Assembly: GCF_000756655.1 (NCBI RefSeq)
Contig: NZ_ARXU01000002.1
Span: forward strand, 62,001-126,000
Source: Alcanivorax jadensis T9
Lineage (GTDB): Bacteria; Pseudomonadota; Gammaproteobacteria; Pseudomonadales; Alcanivoracaceae
Reading direction: 5' to 3'
DNA length: 64,000 nucleotides
Positions within the stretch are counted from its first letter, which is position 1. Each line of letters opens with the position of its first letter. The translations under genes and the position numbers were made by a program. Below the pieces are notes generated by a model. The model was not told the DNA's origin and searched no databases. It saw only the letters and a list, made by a program, of their open reading frames with translations. Shown one piece after another: positions 1-8,088 of this stretch.

Positions 1-339
1 CTTGTCCTTCACCACCCAGGTACCGGGCAGGCCTTCGATCTGCAGCTGCGCGTTATGACCCAGCCCCATGGGAATCAGATCCCGCGACACCGCAATGGAC
101 TTCATTCCTGGTTTGAGGCGATCCCCCCAGGCAGCCAGGGCATGGTCCGCTCCCGCCCCCTGGCCGTGCAGGGAATTGTAGGCCGTGGCAGTGACCATCA
201 TGGTCACCGTGTTCGGTGCGGGCTCGGCAGGCTTGCGCTGATCCGCTTCGCACCGCGCCACCAGCCAGGTCAGTGCCACCAGCACCAGGGTAAAATCGGC
301 GGCATTCACTCGCCGTTGCGGGCTGACTGCTAGGCTCAT
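1..339 (-). CDS. 3D-domain protein (C-terminus outside window)
   Basis: The frame is open from an ATG at 339 to the window edge, so 113 codons are visible and the C-terminus is missing. Residues 15-27 are hydrophobic and look like a signal anchor. The part from about residue 45 (TATAYNSLHGQG, then IAVSRDLIPMG) resembles the 3D domain, the Asp-rich double-psi barrel of MltA-type lytic transglycosylases and Rpf-like cell-wall proteins. A periplasmic role in peptidoglycan is therefore likely, but the later catalytic Asp residues are not in the window. Its start lies only 3 bases from the divergent start of the next gene. Confidence 0.65.
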   Translation of the reverse strand, partial: MSLAVSPQRRVNAADFTLVLVALTWLVARCEADQRKPAEPAPNTVTMMVTATAYNSLHGQGAGADHALAAWGDRLKPGMKSIAVSRDLIPMGLGHNAQLQIEGLPGTWVVKDK

Positions 340-342
340 GGC

Positions 343-1233
343 ATGATTCTCCGTCTGGTCACTCTTATTATGCTTCACGGTCTGCTGTCGGCCTGCAACC
401 TGGTTTCCGACAAGAGGGCGGAGGACACGGCTGCGCCCGCAGCCCTCACCGACACCCTGCGCCACTGGCAACCCGCCGACAATCCCGATGCGGTGATCCT
501 TGGCCTGCACAGCTTTGGCGATTACGGCGCTGCCTTCGACGCGCTGGGCCCCTACTTTGCCGACAACGGACACCTGCTGGTCAGTTATGACCAGGCCGGG
601 TTCGGCGAACGCGCCCAGCAAGGGCAGTGGGCCGGGGAAGACCAGCTGGTGTCAGAAGCGGTCTATCAGATCGAGCAACTCTATGAACGCTATCAGCGCC
701 CGGTGTTCCTGGTGGGTGAAAGTCTGGGAGGCGCCGTGGCGATGCTGGCAGCGCTGGAGGTGCCTGACAAAGTGGCCGGAATAGTGCTCGCCGGGCCTGC
801 TGTGCGCGAGGGCATCCGCCTGCGCTACGGCTGGAATGCCGCCATCGCCAGCGCCGCCTTTCTGGCTCCCGGATACCAGCTGACGGTAAACCGCGACCCC
901 GATGACCCCAACCTGGCGGCTGACAGCGCCCAACGTCTGGCAAACGACCCTCGGGTGATCCGCGAAGTCCGCATGGATGCCTACTGGGGGCTGATCCAGC
1001 TGGCCGACAGTGCCAGCGACCAGGCGCCATCATTACAGGTGCCCTCGCTGCTGCTCTATGGCGGCAAGGATAACTCCGTGCCGGCAGCCGGCATCAACCA
1101 TCTGCACGACCACCTTGCCGACCGAGGCGAGTACCGCTTCTACCCCCAGGGCCCGCACCTGCTGCTGCAGGGGCCACAGTGGCAAAACGTCGCCGACCAT
1201 ATTCTCGACTGGGTCGCCCGCACTTCCCCCTGA
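343..1233 (+). CDS. Lipoprotein alpha/beta hydrolase (lysophospholipase-like)
   Basis: A 296-aa serine hydrolase. The N-terminus is a lipoprotein signal with lipobox LSAC (Cys about 18), so the enzyme is probably membrane-anchored. The nucleophile elbow GESLGG (near residue 127), an oxyanion region LGLHSFGDYG near residue 50, a late Asp in GGKDNSVP and a His in PQGPHLLL complete a plausible Ser-Asp-His triad. The closest family is monoacylglycerol lipase/lysophospholipase; the substrate cannot be read from the sequence. The ATG at 343 is preferred because the next Met (370) would leave a signal of only nine residues. Confidence 0.75.
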   Translation: MILRLVTLIMLHGLLSACNLVSDKRAEDTAAPAALTDTLRHWQPADNPDAVILGLHSFGDYGAAFDALGPYFADNGHLLVSYDQAGFGERAQQGQWAGEDQLVSEAVYQIEQLYERYQRPVFLVGESLGGAVAMLAALEVPDKVAGIVLAGPAVREGIRLRYGWNAAIASAAFLAPGYQLTVNRDPDDPNLAADSAQRLANDPRVIREVRMDAYWGLIQLADSASDQAPSLQVPSLLLYGGKDNSVPAAGINHLHDHLADRGEYRFYPQGPHLLLQGPQWQNVADHILDWVARTSP

Positions 1234-1294
1234 GATTGGCCTCACAGGACACAGCCATGCTGTTAAGCTGGCGCAAACCCTAGCGGAGCAAACC

Positions 1295-2128
1295 ATGAGC
1301 AAGCGTGTTCTGATTACCGGCGGCAATTCCGGCATCGGCTACTGTACCGCCGAACAACTGGCCGGCCACGGCGCGGAAGTGTCCCTGGCCTGTCGCGACC
1401 AGACCAAGGGCCAGGCCGCCATCGCTCGCATCAAGAACCGCCATCCGGACGCCAAAGTGCGACTGTTTCCGCTGGACCTTTCCGATCTGGAAAATGTGCG
1501 CGACAACGCGGCTCTGATCTACCGCGAACTCGGTGAACTGGACGTGCTGATCAACAACGCCGGCGTGGTGCCGACCCAGCAGGAATTCACCCGCGACGGC
1601 TACGAAATGCAGTTCGGCGTCAATTACCTGGCCCCGGTGCTGTTCACCCACCTGATGTTGCCGTTGCTGAAGAAAGGCAACCAGCCGCGCATTCTGCACG
1701 TGGCGTCCGTAGCCCACTGGCTCGGGCGCATCAACAAGAAAACCTGGCGTGGGCGCAAGCCCTACCTGGTAATGGATGCCTACGGCCAATCGAAACTGGG
1801 CAACATCCTGTTCAGCAATGTGCTCGCCGAGCACCTGCAGGAGCTCGGCATCACCAGCAACGCCCTGCACCCGGGAGGCGTGGACACACCGATATTCCGC
1901 CATGTCCCCAAGGCCGCCATGGCCCTGATCCGCCCGACCCTCACCACCCCGGAAAAAGCCGCCACCCTGCCCGTCAGCCTGGCCCTGGATCCGCAGTACG
2001 ACGGGGTAACCGGTGAATACTTCGCCAACCACAAACCGGCCCTGCGCTCACCCCGGGCACGCAATGCAAAGCTGGCGGAAGAGCTGTATTACGACACCAT
2101 GGCGGAGCTGGATCTGCCCACGCTGTGA
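1295..2128 (+). CDS. Short-chain dehydrogenase/reductase
   Basis: A 277-aa SDR. The Rossmann motif TGGNSGIG is at residues 8-15, NNAG is near residue 87, and the catalytic YGQSK motif lies near residue 162. The overall pattern (LACRDQTKGQAA, LDLSDLENVR, LHPGGVDTPI) is that of the retinol dehydrogenase/WWOX-like SDRs that use NADP(H). The real start is the ATG at 1295 after AGCGGAGC; the frame upstream of it only overlaps the hydrolase gene. The substrate is unknown. The gene lies 61 bases after the hydrolase and may share its transcript. Confidence 0.85.
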   Translation: MSKRVLITGGNSGIGYCTAEQLAGHGAEVSLACRDQTKGQAAIARIKNRHPDAKVRLFPLDLSDLENVRDNAALIYRELGELDVLINNAGVVPTQQEFTRDGYEMQFGVNYLAPVLFTHLMLPLLKKGNQPRILHVASVAHWLGRINKKTWRGRKPYLVMDAYGQSKLGNILFSNVLAEHLQELGITSNALHPGGVDTPIFRHVPKAAMALIRPTLTTPEKAATLPVSLALDPQYDGVTGEYFANHKPALRSPRARNAKLAEELYYDTMAELDLPTL

Positions 2129-2167
2129 AAAACCCACCACAGTGGTAACAGCGACAACGCTTTTCCC

Positions 2168-2253
2168 GTAGGAGCTATGCTTGCATGGCGAAAAGGGCCC
2201 TCTGCTTGCAAGGCAACCTGAAACCTTTTTCGCCATGCAGGCATAGCTCCTAC
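2168..2253. repeat. REP-type inverted repeat pair
   Basis: Two 27-bp arms (2168-2194 and 2227-2253), each with GTAGGAGC at its outer end, match as an inverted repeat with one mismatch. The pair fills the gap between the convergent SDR and acpH genes, where it may also end transcription. Related GTAGGAGC or GTTGGAGC units recur throughout the window, as REP/BIME sequences do in Pseudomonas. Confidence 0.85.
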
Positions 2254-2261
2254 AAAGAATG

Positions 2262-2846
2262 CTATTCCTCCACCCGTGCGGCTTTTACCACGCCCTGAAG
2301 CTCGGGATAGAAATCCAGAAACCCCCGCTCCAGCTCCTGATAGCGGGGCTCGATTTCCTCGACGATGCCGGCAAAATCATTGGCAAAACGAATACGCCCG
2401 GCGATCACATCCAGCGCCTGCCCCACCCGCTCCAGCTCACGGTACTGATTGAGCAGGTCGTGCTCAATCAGCCGTTCCACTCTTGCCCGCATGGGCGCAT
2501 GCATCAGCCCCAGGCCGGACTGTAGATGCTGGTAGTGGCGGGTAATGGCCGCCTCGCGGTCATGGTCATAAAACGCCGACCAGTGCTGCCACAGAAAATG
2601 GTCAAACAGCACGTCCAGGGCCACACCGGCAAAGCGGCGCCGTGTTGACGAGAAGCTGCGCCGCTGAGCCTGCACCCAGGGGTGGTTATCGGTGAAACGG
2701 TCCACCAGACGGTGATTGTCCAGGCCCCGTCGCACCGGCTCACTGAGCCGGGATCGTTCCACCCCATGCATGAAATCCCCCAGCACATTGCCGACCTTGG
2801 ATGGCACAGACGGCCGAGCCAGGGAGAGGTGTGCCAGATAATTCAT
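2262..2846 (-). CDS. acpH: ACP phosphodiesterase family protein
   Basis: A 194-aa AcpH (DUF479) protein, an HD-like hydrolase that removes 4'-phosphopantetheine from holo acyl carrier protein. The start MNYLAHLSLA, then KVGNVLGDFMHG and VLFDHFLWQHWSAF, are family hallmarks with conserved His and Asp metal ligands (LGDF, FDHF). The length is typical for the family. The start at 2846 is preceded by CCAGGAGC. It follows hinT by 48 bases on the same strand and is probably cotranscribed with it. Confidence 0.88.
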   Translation of the reverse strand: MNYLAHLSLARPSVPSKVGNVLGDFMHGVERSRLSEPVRRGLDNHRLVDRFTDNHPWVQAQRRSFSSTRRRFAGVALDVLFDHFLWQHWSAFYDHDREAAITRHYQHLQSGLGLMHAPMRARVERLIEHDLLNQYRELERVGQALDVIAGRIRFANDFAGIVEEIEPRYQELERGFLDFYPELQGVVKAARVEE

Positions 2847-2894
2847 GGTCGCTCCTGGAGGCGGCGCACAATCAGCGCCAGGCCTTGACCACCT

Positions 2895-3296
<402 letters not shown>

Positions 3297-3382
3297 TCAC
3301 AGCTCGCACGGTAACTGCGCGTAAAATGTTCGGTGTGTGTGGCGCACACCTTAGCGGCAGCCCAGAATAATGGCATTATAGC

Positions 3383-3544
3383 ACCTGAATCCATGACTTC
3401 AGCGTGGATGCATGGCGCGAGAATTTGTTGTCACAGGAGGTTTTCTGAGGAAGTGTCGTATCAGGGAATACGATCGACCGAAGAAAACCTACTGTGGCAG
3501 CAAAGGCTTGCGTCAGGCGCCGCGATGAAGTCATGGATTCAGGT
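3383..3544 (+). repeat. 162-bp nested inverted-repeat element, copy 1
   Basis: The element begins and ends with a perfect 19-bp terminal inverted repeat, ACCTGAATCCATGACTTCA. Inside are a second long imperfect stem (left arm near 3424-3446, right arm near 3485-3508) and an apical hairpin CGTAT/ATACG. Copy 2 at 6131-6292 has the same length and 139 of 162 identical bases without gaps. The 3' end lies 40 bases before the start codon at 3585. One frame is open right through the element into that gene, so start prediction can be misled. It looks like a MITE- or ERIC-type sequence. Confidence 0.9.
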
Positions 3545-3584
3545 GAAAGTCTGTCGAAACCCAACCTTATTCCACCGGAACCGC

Positions 3585-4493
3585 ATGGCCACTCTTTTTG
3601 TCGAAAATTTAACCGTCGCCGATTTCTCCTACCTGCACCCCAAGCGCGGCATGGTCGGCGAGTCATGGCTGGTCGATCTGGAATTGACCGGCGACCTGGA
3701 TCATCAGGGCATGGTGTTCGACTTCGGCCATATCAAGAAGCGCATCAAGCAGATCATCGATGACAATGTGGACCACAGGCTGCTGGTGCCGGTGGACAGC
3801 GAGCACGCCACGGTGAGCGAGCGGGACAACAACACCAGCCTGGAATGGCTCTACCGGGGCGGCACCATCCGCATGGTAGCGCCCAGCGAAAGCCTGCTGC
3901 TGATGAGCGGCCCGGAAGTCTCCAAGGCCAATCTGACCCTGTTCCTGATGGACCTGGTACAACAGGTGGTGCCGGACAATGTGGCCGAGGTGCGCATCGT
4001 GCTGCGCGAGGAAGATACTGGGACCGCGCCTTTCTATCATTATTCCCATGGTCTGAAGAAACACGACGGCAATTGCCAGCGCATTGCCCACGGCCACCGC
4101 TCCGGCATCCATATCTTCGAGAATGGCCGGCGCAGCCGCTACTGGGAAAAGCTCTGGGCGGACCGCTGGGAAGATATCTACCTGGGTACCGAAGAAGACC
4201 TGGAAGGGACCTACTACATCGAGGAAATCCCCCACCACCGCTTCCGCTACGATGCCCCCCAGGGGCACTTCGAACTGGTGATCCCGGAAGATCATTGCTA
4301 CCTGGTCGACACAGACACCACCGTGGAGCAACTGGCCGGGCACATCGCCGAGCAACTGGCCACCGAAGCCCCCGGCAAGCACTTCCGCGTGCGTGCCTTT
4401 GAAGGCATCGGCAAGGGCGCCATCGCCGAAGCCGGCGAAAACATGCCCGGCAAGACCCACAGCGGCTGGCTCAGCGGCGCGACGGTGATTTGA
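3585..4493 (+). CDS. Fused 6-pyruvoyl-tetrahydropterin synthase-like protein
   Basis: A 302-aa protein of the PTPS/QueD superfamily, about twice the usual length. The first half (TLFVENLTVADFSYL; GMVFDFGHIKK; DHRLLVP) has the GMV-DF and DHR segments but no zinc-site histidines. The second half (YHYSHGLKKH, GNCQRIAHGHRSG) has the HGH and Cys-containing segments. The two halves may form one composite site. QueD makes 6-carboxytetrahydropterin for queuosine; whether this protein does is not established. The ATG at 3585 is chosen because everything upstream in frame is the repeat element. No operon partner is seen. Confidence 0.7.
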   Translation: MATLFVENLTVADFSYLHPKRGMVGESWLVDLELTGDLDHQGMVFDFGHIKKRIKQIIDDNVDHRLLVPVDSEHATVSERDNNTSLEWLYRGGTIRMVAPSESLLLMSGPEVSKANLTLFLMDLVQQVVPDNVAEVRIVLREEDTGTAPFYHYSHGLKKHDGNCQRIAHGHRSGIHIFENGRRSRYWEKLWADRWEDIYLGTEEDLEGTYYIEEIPHHRFRYDAPQGHFELVIPEDHCYLVDTDTTVEQLAGHIAEQLATEAPGKHFRVRAFEGIGKGAIAEAGENMPGKTHSGWLSGATVI

Positions 4494-4572
4494 GAAGTAG
4501 CGGCTACCTAAGAGCTGTAACGCGGGAAGGACTGCACCCCATTAACAGGGCCGTACCCGCGACCCAAAGGCT

Positions 4573-4832
4573 GTAGGAGCGGCACTGGCGGCGCTATTAA
4601 ATGTAGGAGCACCTCTTGCAGGTGCGAACCGAGCGTAGCGAGGCAACAGAGGGTTATCTGTCCGCGGTTCTTTCTGAAACCTGTCGAGCTCTGAGATTCC
4701 TGATCGCCCTGCGGGCGATTTCCGCGCAAGCGCGGTTCGCCGTGCAAGCATAGCTCCTACAAGCGGTTTCGTAGAAATGCCGAGGTCTGAGGGACTTTCC
4801 ACCCTTTCCCTATCCAACCAGCGTAGCTCGTA
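4573..4832. repeat. REP-like repeat cluster in a 340-bp gap
   Basis: The gap 4494-4833 holds no convincing gene. It contains two tandem GTAGGAGC units (from about 4573 and 4602) and, from about 4680, a unit of about 150 bp with small hairpins (GATCGCCCTGCGGGCGAT, CCGCGCAAGCGCGG) and a reversed GCTCCTAC. That unit recurs at 8986-9134. In both places its end (CTCGTAGCT) touches the stop codon of a minus-strand gene. Short open frames here read through the repeats and are not genes. Confidence 0.8.
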
Positions 4833-4833
4833 G

Positions 4834-5793
4834 CTACTCCTCCGCCAGAATGCTTTCCGCCTCTTCCTGAATCAGTCTTCTCAACCAGCGATGGGCCACG
4901 TTGTGGTGTAGTAACGACGACCAGGCCATTTTCAGTTCGAACTGGGGAATGTCGAAGGGCGGCTCCTTGATCAGCAAACGTTCGTTCTGTGCCTGCATGC
5001 GCGCCACGCGGCTGGGCAGGGTGGCGACCAGGTCGTTGTTCATGGCGAGCAACGCGGGCATCTGGTAGTGACGGGTAAAGATACTGATCTTGCGGCTCTT
5101 GCCCAACTGCTCCAGGGCATGATCAATCCAGCCCAGCCCGCCGAGTTTTTCCGGATTCATGCCGAAGCCCACCCCGAAACCGGTTTTCGATACCCAGATA
5201 TGCTGTGCCGACAGGTAGCTGTCCAGGTTGAAATCGCTGGCAATGGGGTTATCCCGATTTAACAGACAGGAAAAGGAGTCCTTCCACAGGCTCACCTGAT
5301 GAAAGGAGCCGGGAATCTCGTTGAAGCGGTTCACCGCCATGTCCACCCGGCCCTGCTCCATGTCCTGGTAACTGACATCCGACGGCGTCAGAAAATCCAG
5401 CACCACGTTGGGGGCTTCGGCACGCAGGCGGCGCACGATATGAGGCACCAGGGTGGCTTCCGCATAGTCGCTGGTCATGATGCGAAACACCCTACGACTA
5501 TCCGAGGGCTTGAATACATCTTCCGGGGTAAACAACTGCTCCGCCTGAGACAGAATCTGGCGAACCAGCGGGCGTAATTCCTGAGCACGCTCGGTTGCGG
5601 TCATGCCGTCACTGGTGCGAATCAGCAGCGGATCGCCAAACAGTTCGCGCAGTCGCTTGAGTGAATTGCTCATGGCAGGCTGGGTGATGCCCAGTTGCTC
5701 CGCCGCCCGGGTCACATTCTGCTCGCGCAACAGCACGTCCAGGTACTTGAGCAGGTTCAGGTCAGCCGCGCCAATATTCATGGTGTGAATCAT
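4834..5793 (-). CDS. LysR-family transcriptional regulator
   Basis: A 319-aa LysR regulator. The N-terminal winged helix-turn-helix (LLREQNVTRAAEQLGITQPA, then SNSLKRLRELFGDPLL) occupies residues 10-65, and a LysR substrate-binding domain follows from about residue 90. The N-terminus resembles the NodD/PcpR-like branch. The effector and targets are unknown; no divergent metabolic gene adjoins it. The start is uncertain among GTG 5796, ATG 5793 and ATG 5781; 5793 is given because a weak GAG lies upstream of it. Confidence 0.85.
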   Translation of the reverse strand: MIHTMNIGAADLNLLKYLDVLLREQNVTRAAEQLGITQPAMSNSLKRLRELFGDPLLIRTSDGMTATERAQELRPLVRQILSQAEQLFTPEDVFKPSDSRRVFRIMTSDYAEATLVPHIVRRLRAEAPNVVLDFLTPSDVSYQDMEQGRVDMAVNRFNEIPGSFHQVSLWKDSFSCLLNRDNPIASDFNLDSYLSAQHIWVSKTGFGVGFGMNPEKLGGLGWIDHALEQLGKSRKISIFTRHYQMPALLAMNNDLVATLPSRVARMQAQNERLLIKEPPFDIPQFELKMAWSSLLHHNVAHRWLRRLIQEEAESILAEE

Positions 5794-5796
5794 CAC

Positions 5797-6130
5797 TCAA
5801 GGAAGCATCATTGAAATGGATTCTAGCGCCCGGCAGCGAGACTGTCACATGAGAACAGCACATGTTTTATGCATCACGCAACATTCGACATCCCATCCAG
5901 CAGCATCCGTGGCGCATGTCGCATGGAGCGTTATTCAATGTAAAAGCAATTTTTACCGTTTTCAGTGTTAACCGGGTCGCTGTTTGAGGCTTAATGGCAA
6001 GCTGCCAGTATCGCCTAAAGGCAAAAAAATGCGTAAGGTCTGAAGCATTGTTAACACTACACCCTGTCGTGTTGTCTAAGCCGGCACTCTGCCATCAGAG
6101 TGCTGAATATTGTTCGCGGGTGTGATTCAG
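5797..6130. other. Intergenic region before repeat copy 2
   Basis: No gene is seen. The region is AT-richer than its surroundings and contains a separated 9-bp inverted repeat, AGTGTTAAC at 5964-5972 and GTTAACACT at 6050-6058. This could be an operator or chance. Promoters for the divergent lysR and Arc-like genes should lie here. Confidence 0.4.
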
Positions 6131-6292
6131 ACCTGAATCTGTGACTTCAGCGTGGATGCATGGCGCAAGAGTTAGTTGTCACAGGGCCTTTTCTGAAGAA
6201 GCACCATATCAGGGGATACGGTCGACTGAAGAAAATGTTCTGTGGCGGCAAAGGCTTACGTCAGGCGCCGCGGTGAAGTCACGGATTCAGGT
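6131..6292 (+). repeat. 162-bp nested inverted-repeat element, copy 2
   Basis: The second copy of the element at 3383-3544, in the same orientation and of the same length. Its terminal arms are ACCTGAATCTGTGACTTCA and, read in reverse complement, ACCTGAATCCGTGACTTCA. Relative to copy 1, an A-to-G change is present in both arms, so pairing is kept. Several differences in the inner stem leave G-U pairs when the plus strand is folded as RNA. It ends 11 bases before the start codon at 6304, so it must lie in or provide the 5' leader of that gene. Confidence 0.9.
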
Positions 6293-6303
6293 CAGAGGTT
6301 ACT

Positions 6304-6576
6304 ATGACAAGCAGCGCAACCACGCGAGCCGAGAAGTTCGTGGTTCGATTTCCCAATGGCATGCGTGGCGAAGTGGCGCAAGCCGCCGGCCTGAGCCATC
6401 GCAGCATGAATGCGGAGATCATTGCCCGCTTGCAGCACAGTCTCAGCAATTGGCCAGCTACTTTGCCCCATGGCGAAACAGCAATTCCTGACGGCAACGA
6501 GGAAGCGTACCTGCTGGAACGCTTCCGGCGCCTGCCAGCGGGGAAACAACAGGCACTTCTGGCCCTGCTGGACTGA
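6304..6576 (+). CDS. Arc-family ribbon-helix-helix DNA-binding protein
   Basis: A 90-aa protein. Residues 9-48 (EKFVVRFPNGMRGEVAQAA, then SHRSMNAEIIARLQ) match the Arc/MetJ ribbon-helix-helix fold: a beta strand for operator contact, then two helices with the typical SMNAEI turn. The C-terminal third (LERFRRLPAGKQQALLALL) is a predicted helix that may help oligomerisation. It is probably a small repressor. The start at 6304 lies just beyond the 162-bp repeat, which leaves very little native leader; AGAGGT at 6294-6299 overlaps the junction and is very close to the ATG. Confidence 0.75.
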   Translation: MTSSATTRAEKFVVRFPNGMRGEVAQAAGLSHRSMNAEIIARLQHSLSNWPATLPHGETAIPDGNEEAYLLERFRRLPAGKQQALLALLD

Positions 6577-6701
6577 GCACTAACGACCTTCTGTCCATAC
6601 AATATGCCGTTGGCGGCCTGTGATTTTTTTCAATAACGGGCATACTCTATGATGAAACATGGCCGCCATCGACTCACGGACAGAAAGGAGCCTTACCGGC
6701 C

Positions 6702-7931
6702 GTGACAGCTCCCCAGAACCAAAATCCACTTCCCACTGGCAATGACATCAGCTTGCCGTGGCATCTGCGTCTGCCCAAGCCGCTGGAAAAAGATTTTCGC
6801 CTGTATTTTCTGGCCAGCGTGTCGAAGGTGGCACCCTGGGCGCTGGGACTGGTCTCCATTCTGATCGCCACCGCCATGCTGATCGAATCCTGGATCGGCA
6901 CGGATGTGATCACCAATTCCTGGCGTCCCCGGCTGTTCACCCTGATGCTGGCCGGCGGCTGCGTTATCCTCGCCCGCACACTCCAGTGGCGGGAGTGGCT
7001 TCACCCGGCCACGCTGGCACTGGCCTTCGCCATCGCCCTGACCGGCAATTATCTGGGCGTGCATGTTGAACACCCGCTCTCCTATACCTTTTTCCTGCAC
7101 ACCCCGATGTCGATCATCATGATCTGCATTCTGGTTCGTGTGCCGTTCTATTCCGCACTGCTCAGCTCCACGGTGATGATCGGCGCCATGGTCGCCACGC
7201 TGATCGCCAACCCGGAACGAACCCCCTTCGAGGCCACCACCCTGACCATGGTGACTCTGGCCTTTGCCAGCATGAGCCTGTTTGGCCAGTACGTGTATGA
7301 GCGGTTGTTGCGCCAGCACTTCCTTTCCGAGCACGTGCTTTACCAACACCGCAACGAGCTGCACTCCGCCAACCTGGTGCTGGAAAACCAGGCCACCGTG
7401 GATGGCCTCACCGGCTGCATCAACCGGCGCGGCATGGAGTCCCGGCTCAATCACCTGTTCCATCTGCACAAGCAGGGAAACCCGGATGCACCGGAACGTA
7501 TCAGCCTGCTGCTGTTCGATATCGATTTTTTCAAACAGTACAACGATACCTACGGCCACCCGGCCGGGGATGAATGCCTCAAGAAAATATCCAACGTCCC
7601 CCTTTCCATGGTGCAGGCGGACACCGATTTTGTGGCGCGCTATGGCGGCGAGGAATTTGTCATCGTTCTCACTGACTCCAGCTTCAACGATGCCCTGGTG
7701 TTTGCCGAACGGATGCGTAACCGGGTAGAGCAACTGGGTCTGCCCCACAGCGGCTCCCGGGTCAGCCAGGTGGTCACCATCAGCGTCGGAGTCTCCTGCT
7801 CCGACCACGGCGCCAGCAACAGTGCCGAATTGCTCAAACAGGCCGACGAAGCCCTCTATCAGGCCAAGGGTGCCGGGCGTAATCGGGTGGCGCTGATGAA
7901 CAGTCAGGGGTTGGTGGAGATGTTGAGTTAG
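6702..7931 (+). CDS. Membrane diguanylate cyclase (GGDEF)
   Basis: A 409-aa inner-membrane enzyme that would make cyclic di-GMP from two GTP. About six hydrophobic segments fill residues 35-205, followed by a short linker and a GGDEF domain (about 235-400) with an intact GGEEF active-site loop near residue 314. The product-inhibition I-site is not evident: the position nine residues before the loop is Ala rather than the Arg of RxxD. The start is GTG 6702, with AAAGGAG 11 bases upstream. The sensory N-terminus is not a family I can name. Confidence 0.88.
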   Translation: MTAPQNQNPLPTGNDISLPWHLRLPKPLEKDFRLYFLASVSKVAPWALGLVSILIATAMLIESWIGTDVITNSWRPRLFTLMLAGGCVILARTLQWREWLHPATLALAFAIALTGNYLGVHVEHPLSYTFFLHTPMSIIMICILVRVPFYSALLSSTVMIGAMVATLIANPERTPFEATTLTMVTLAFASMSLFGQYVYERLLRQHFLSEHVLYQHRNELHSANLVLENQATVDGLTGCINRRGMESRLNHLFHLHKQGNPDAPERISLLLFDIDFFKQYNDTYGHPAGDECLKKISNVPLSMVQADTDFVARYGGEEFVIVLTDSSFNDALVFAERMRNRVEQLGLPHSGSRVSQVVTISVGVSCSDHGASNSAELLKQADEALYQAKGAGRNRVALMNSQGLVEMLS

Positions 7932-8088
7932 TTGATAATTGAGAATGGATAATTGATAACTGCGCGATCGGTGTTACTGCAATTTTAAACGCAAGAGGCC
8001 GCGCCCATATTCCGGGCGCGGCCTCTTGCGTTTAAAAACGAACCGGTCTTGTCCGCGGCGTTATCAATTATCCATTCTCAATTATCAA
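7932..8088. repeat. Heptad-armed palindrome around a terminator
   Basis: A perfect 28-bp inverted repeat (7932-7959 and 8061-8088) made of four 7-base words of the type TTGATAA. The left arm begins right after the stop codon of the diguanylate cyclase, and the right arm includes the stop codon of the convergent M23 gene. Between the arms sits the long GC-rich hairpin listed separately. The same plan with other words recurs elsewhere in the window. Confidence 0.88.
7984..8036. terminator. Bidirectional hairpin terminator (AGGCCGCG type)
   Basis: A perfect 23-bp stem (7984-8006 and 8014-8036) with a 7-base loop. The core GCAAGAGGCCGCGCCC is flanked by A/T at the base of the stem, giving short U-runs in either direction. 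It lies between convergent genes. Sister hairpins with the same AGGCCGCG core are at 14856, 38940 and 54789. Confidence 0.85.

Noticed and set aside
1010-1294. Long N-terminal extension of the SDR
   Set aside because: It overlaps the hydrolase gene in another frame; the Rossmann fold begins right after ATG 1295.
3333-3584. N-terminal extension of the pterin synthase-like protein through the 162-bp repeat
   Set aside because: The same residues appear in copy 2 before an unrelated gene, so they come from the repeat; the conserved N-terminus starts at 3585.
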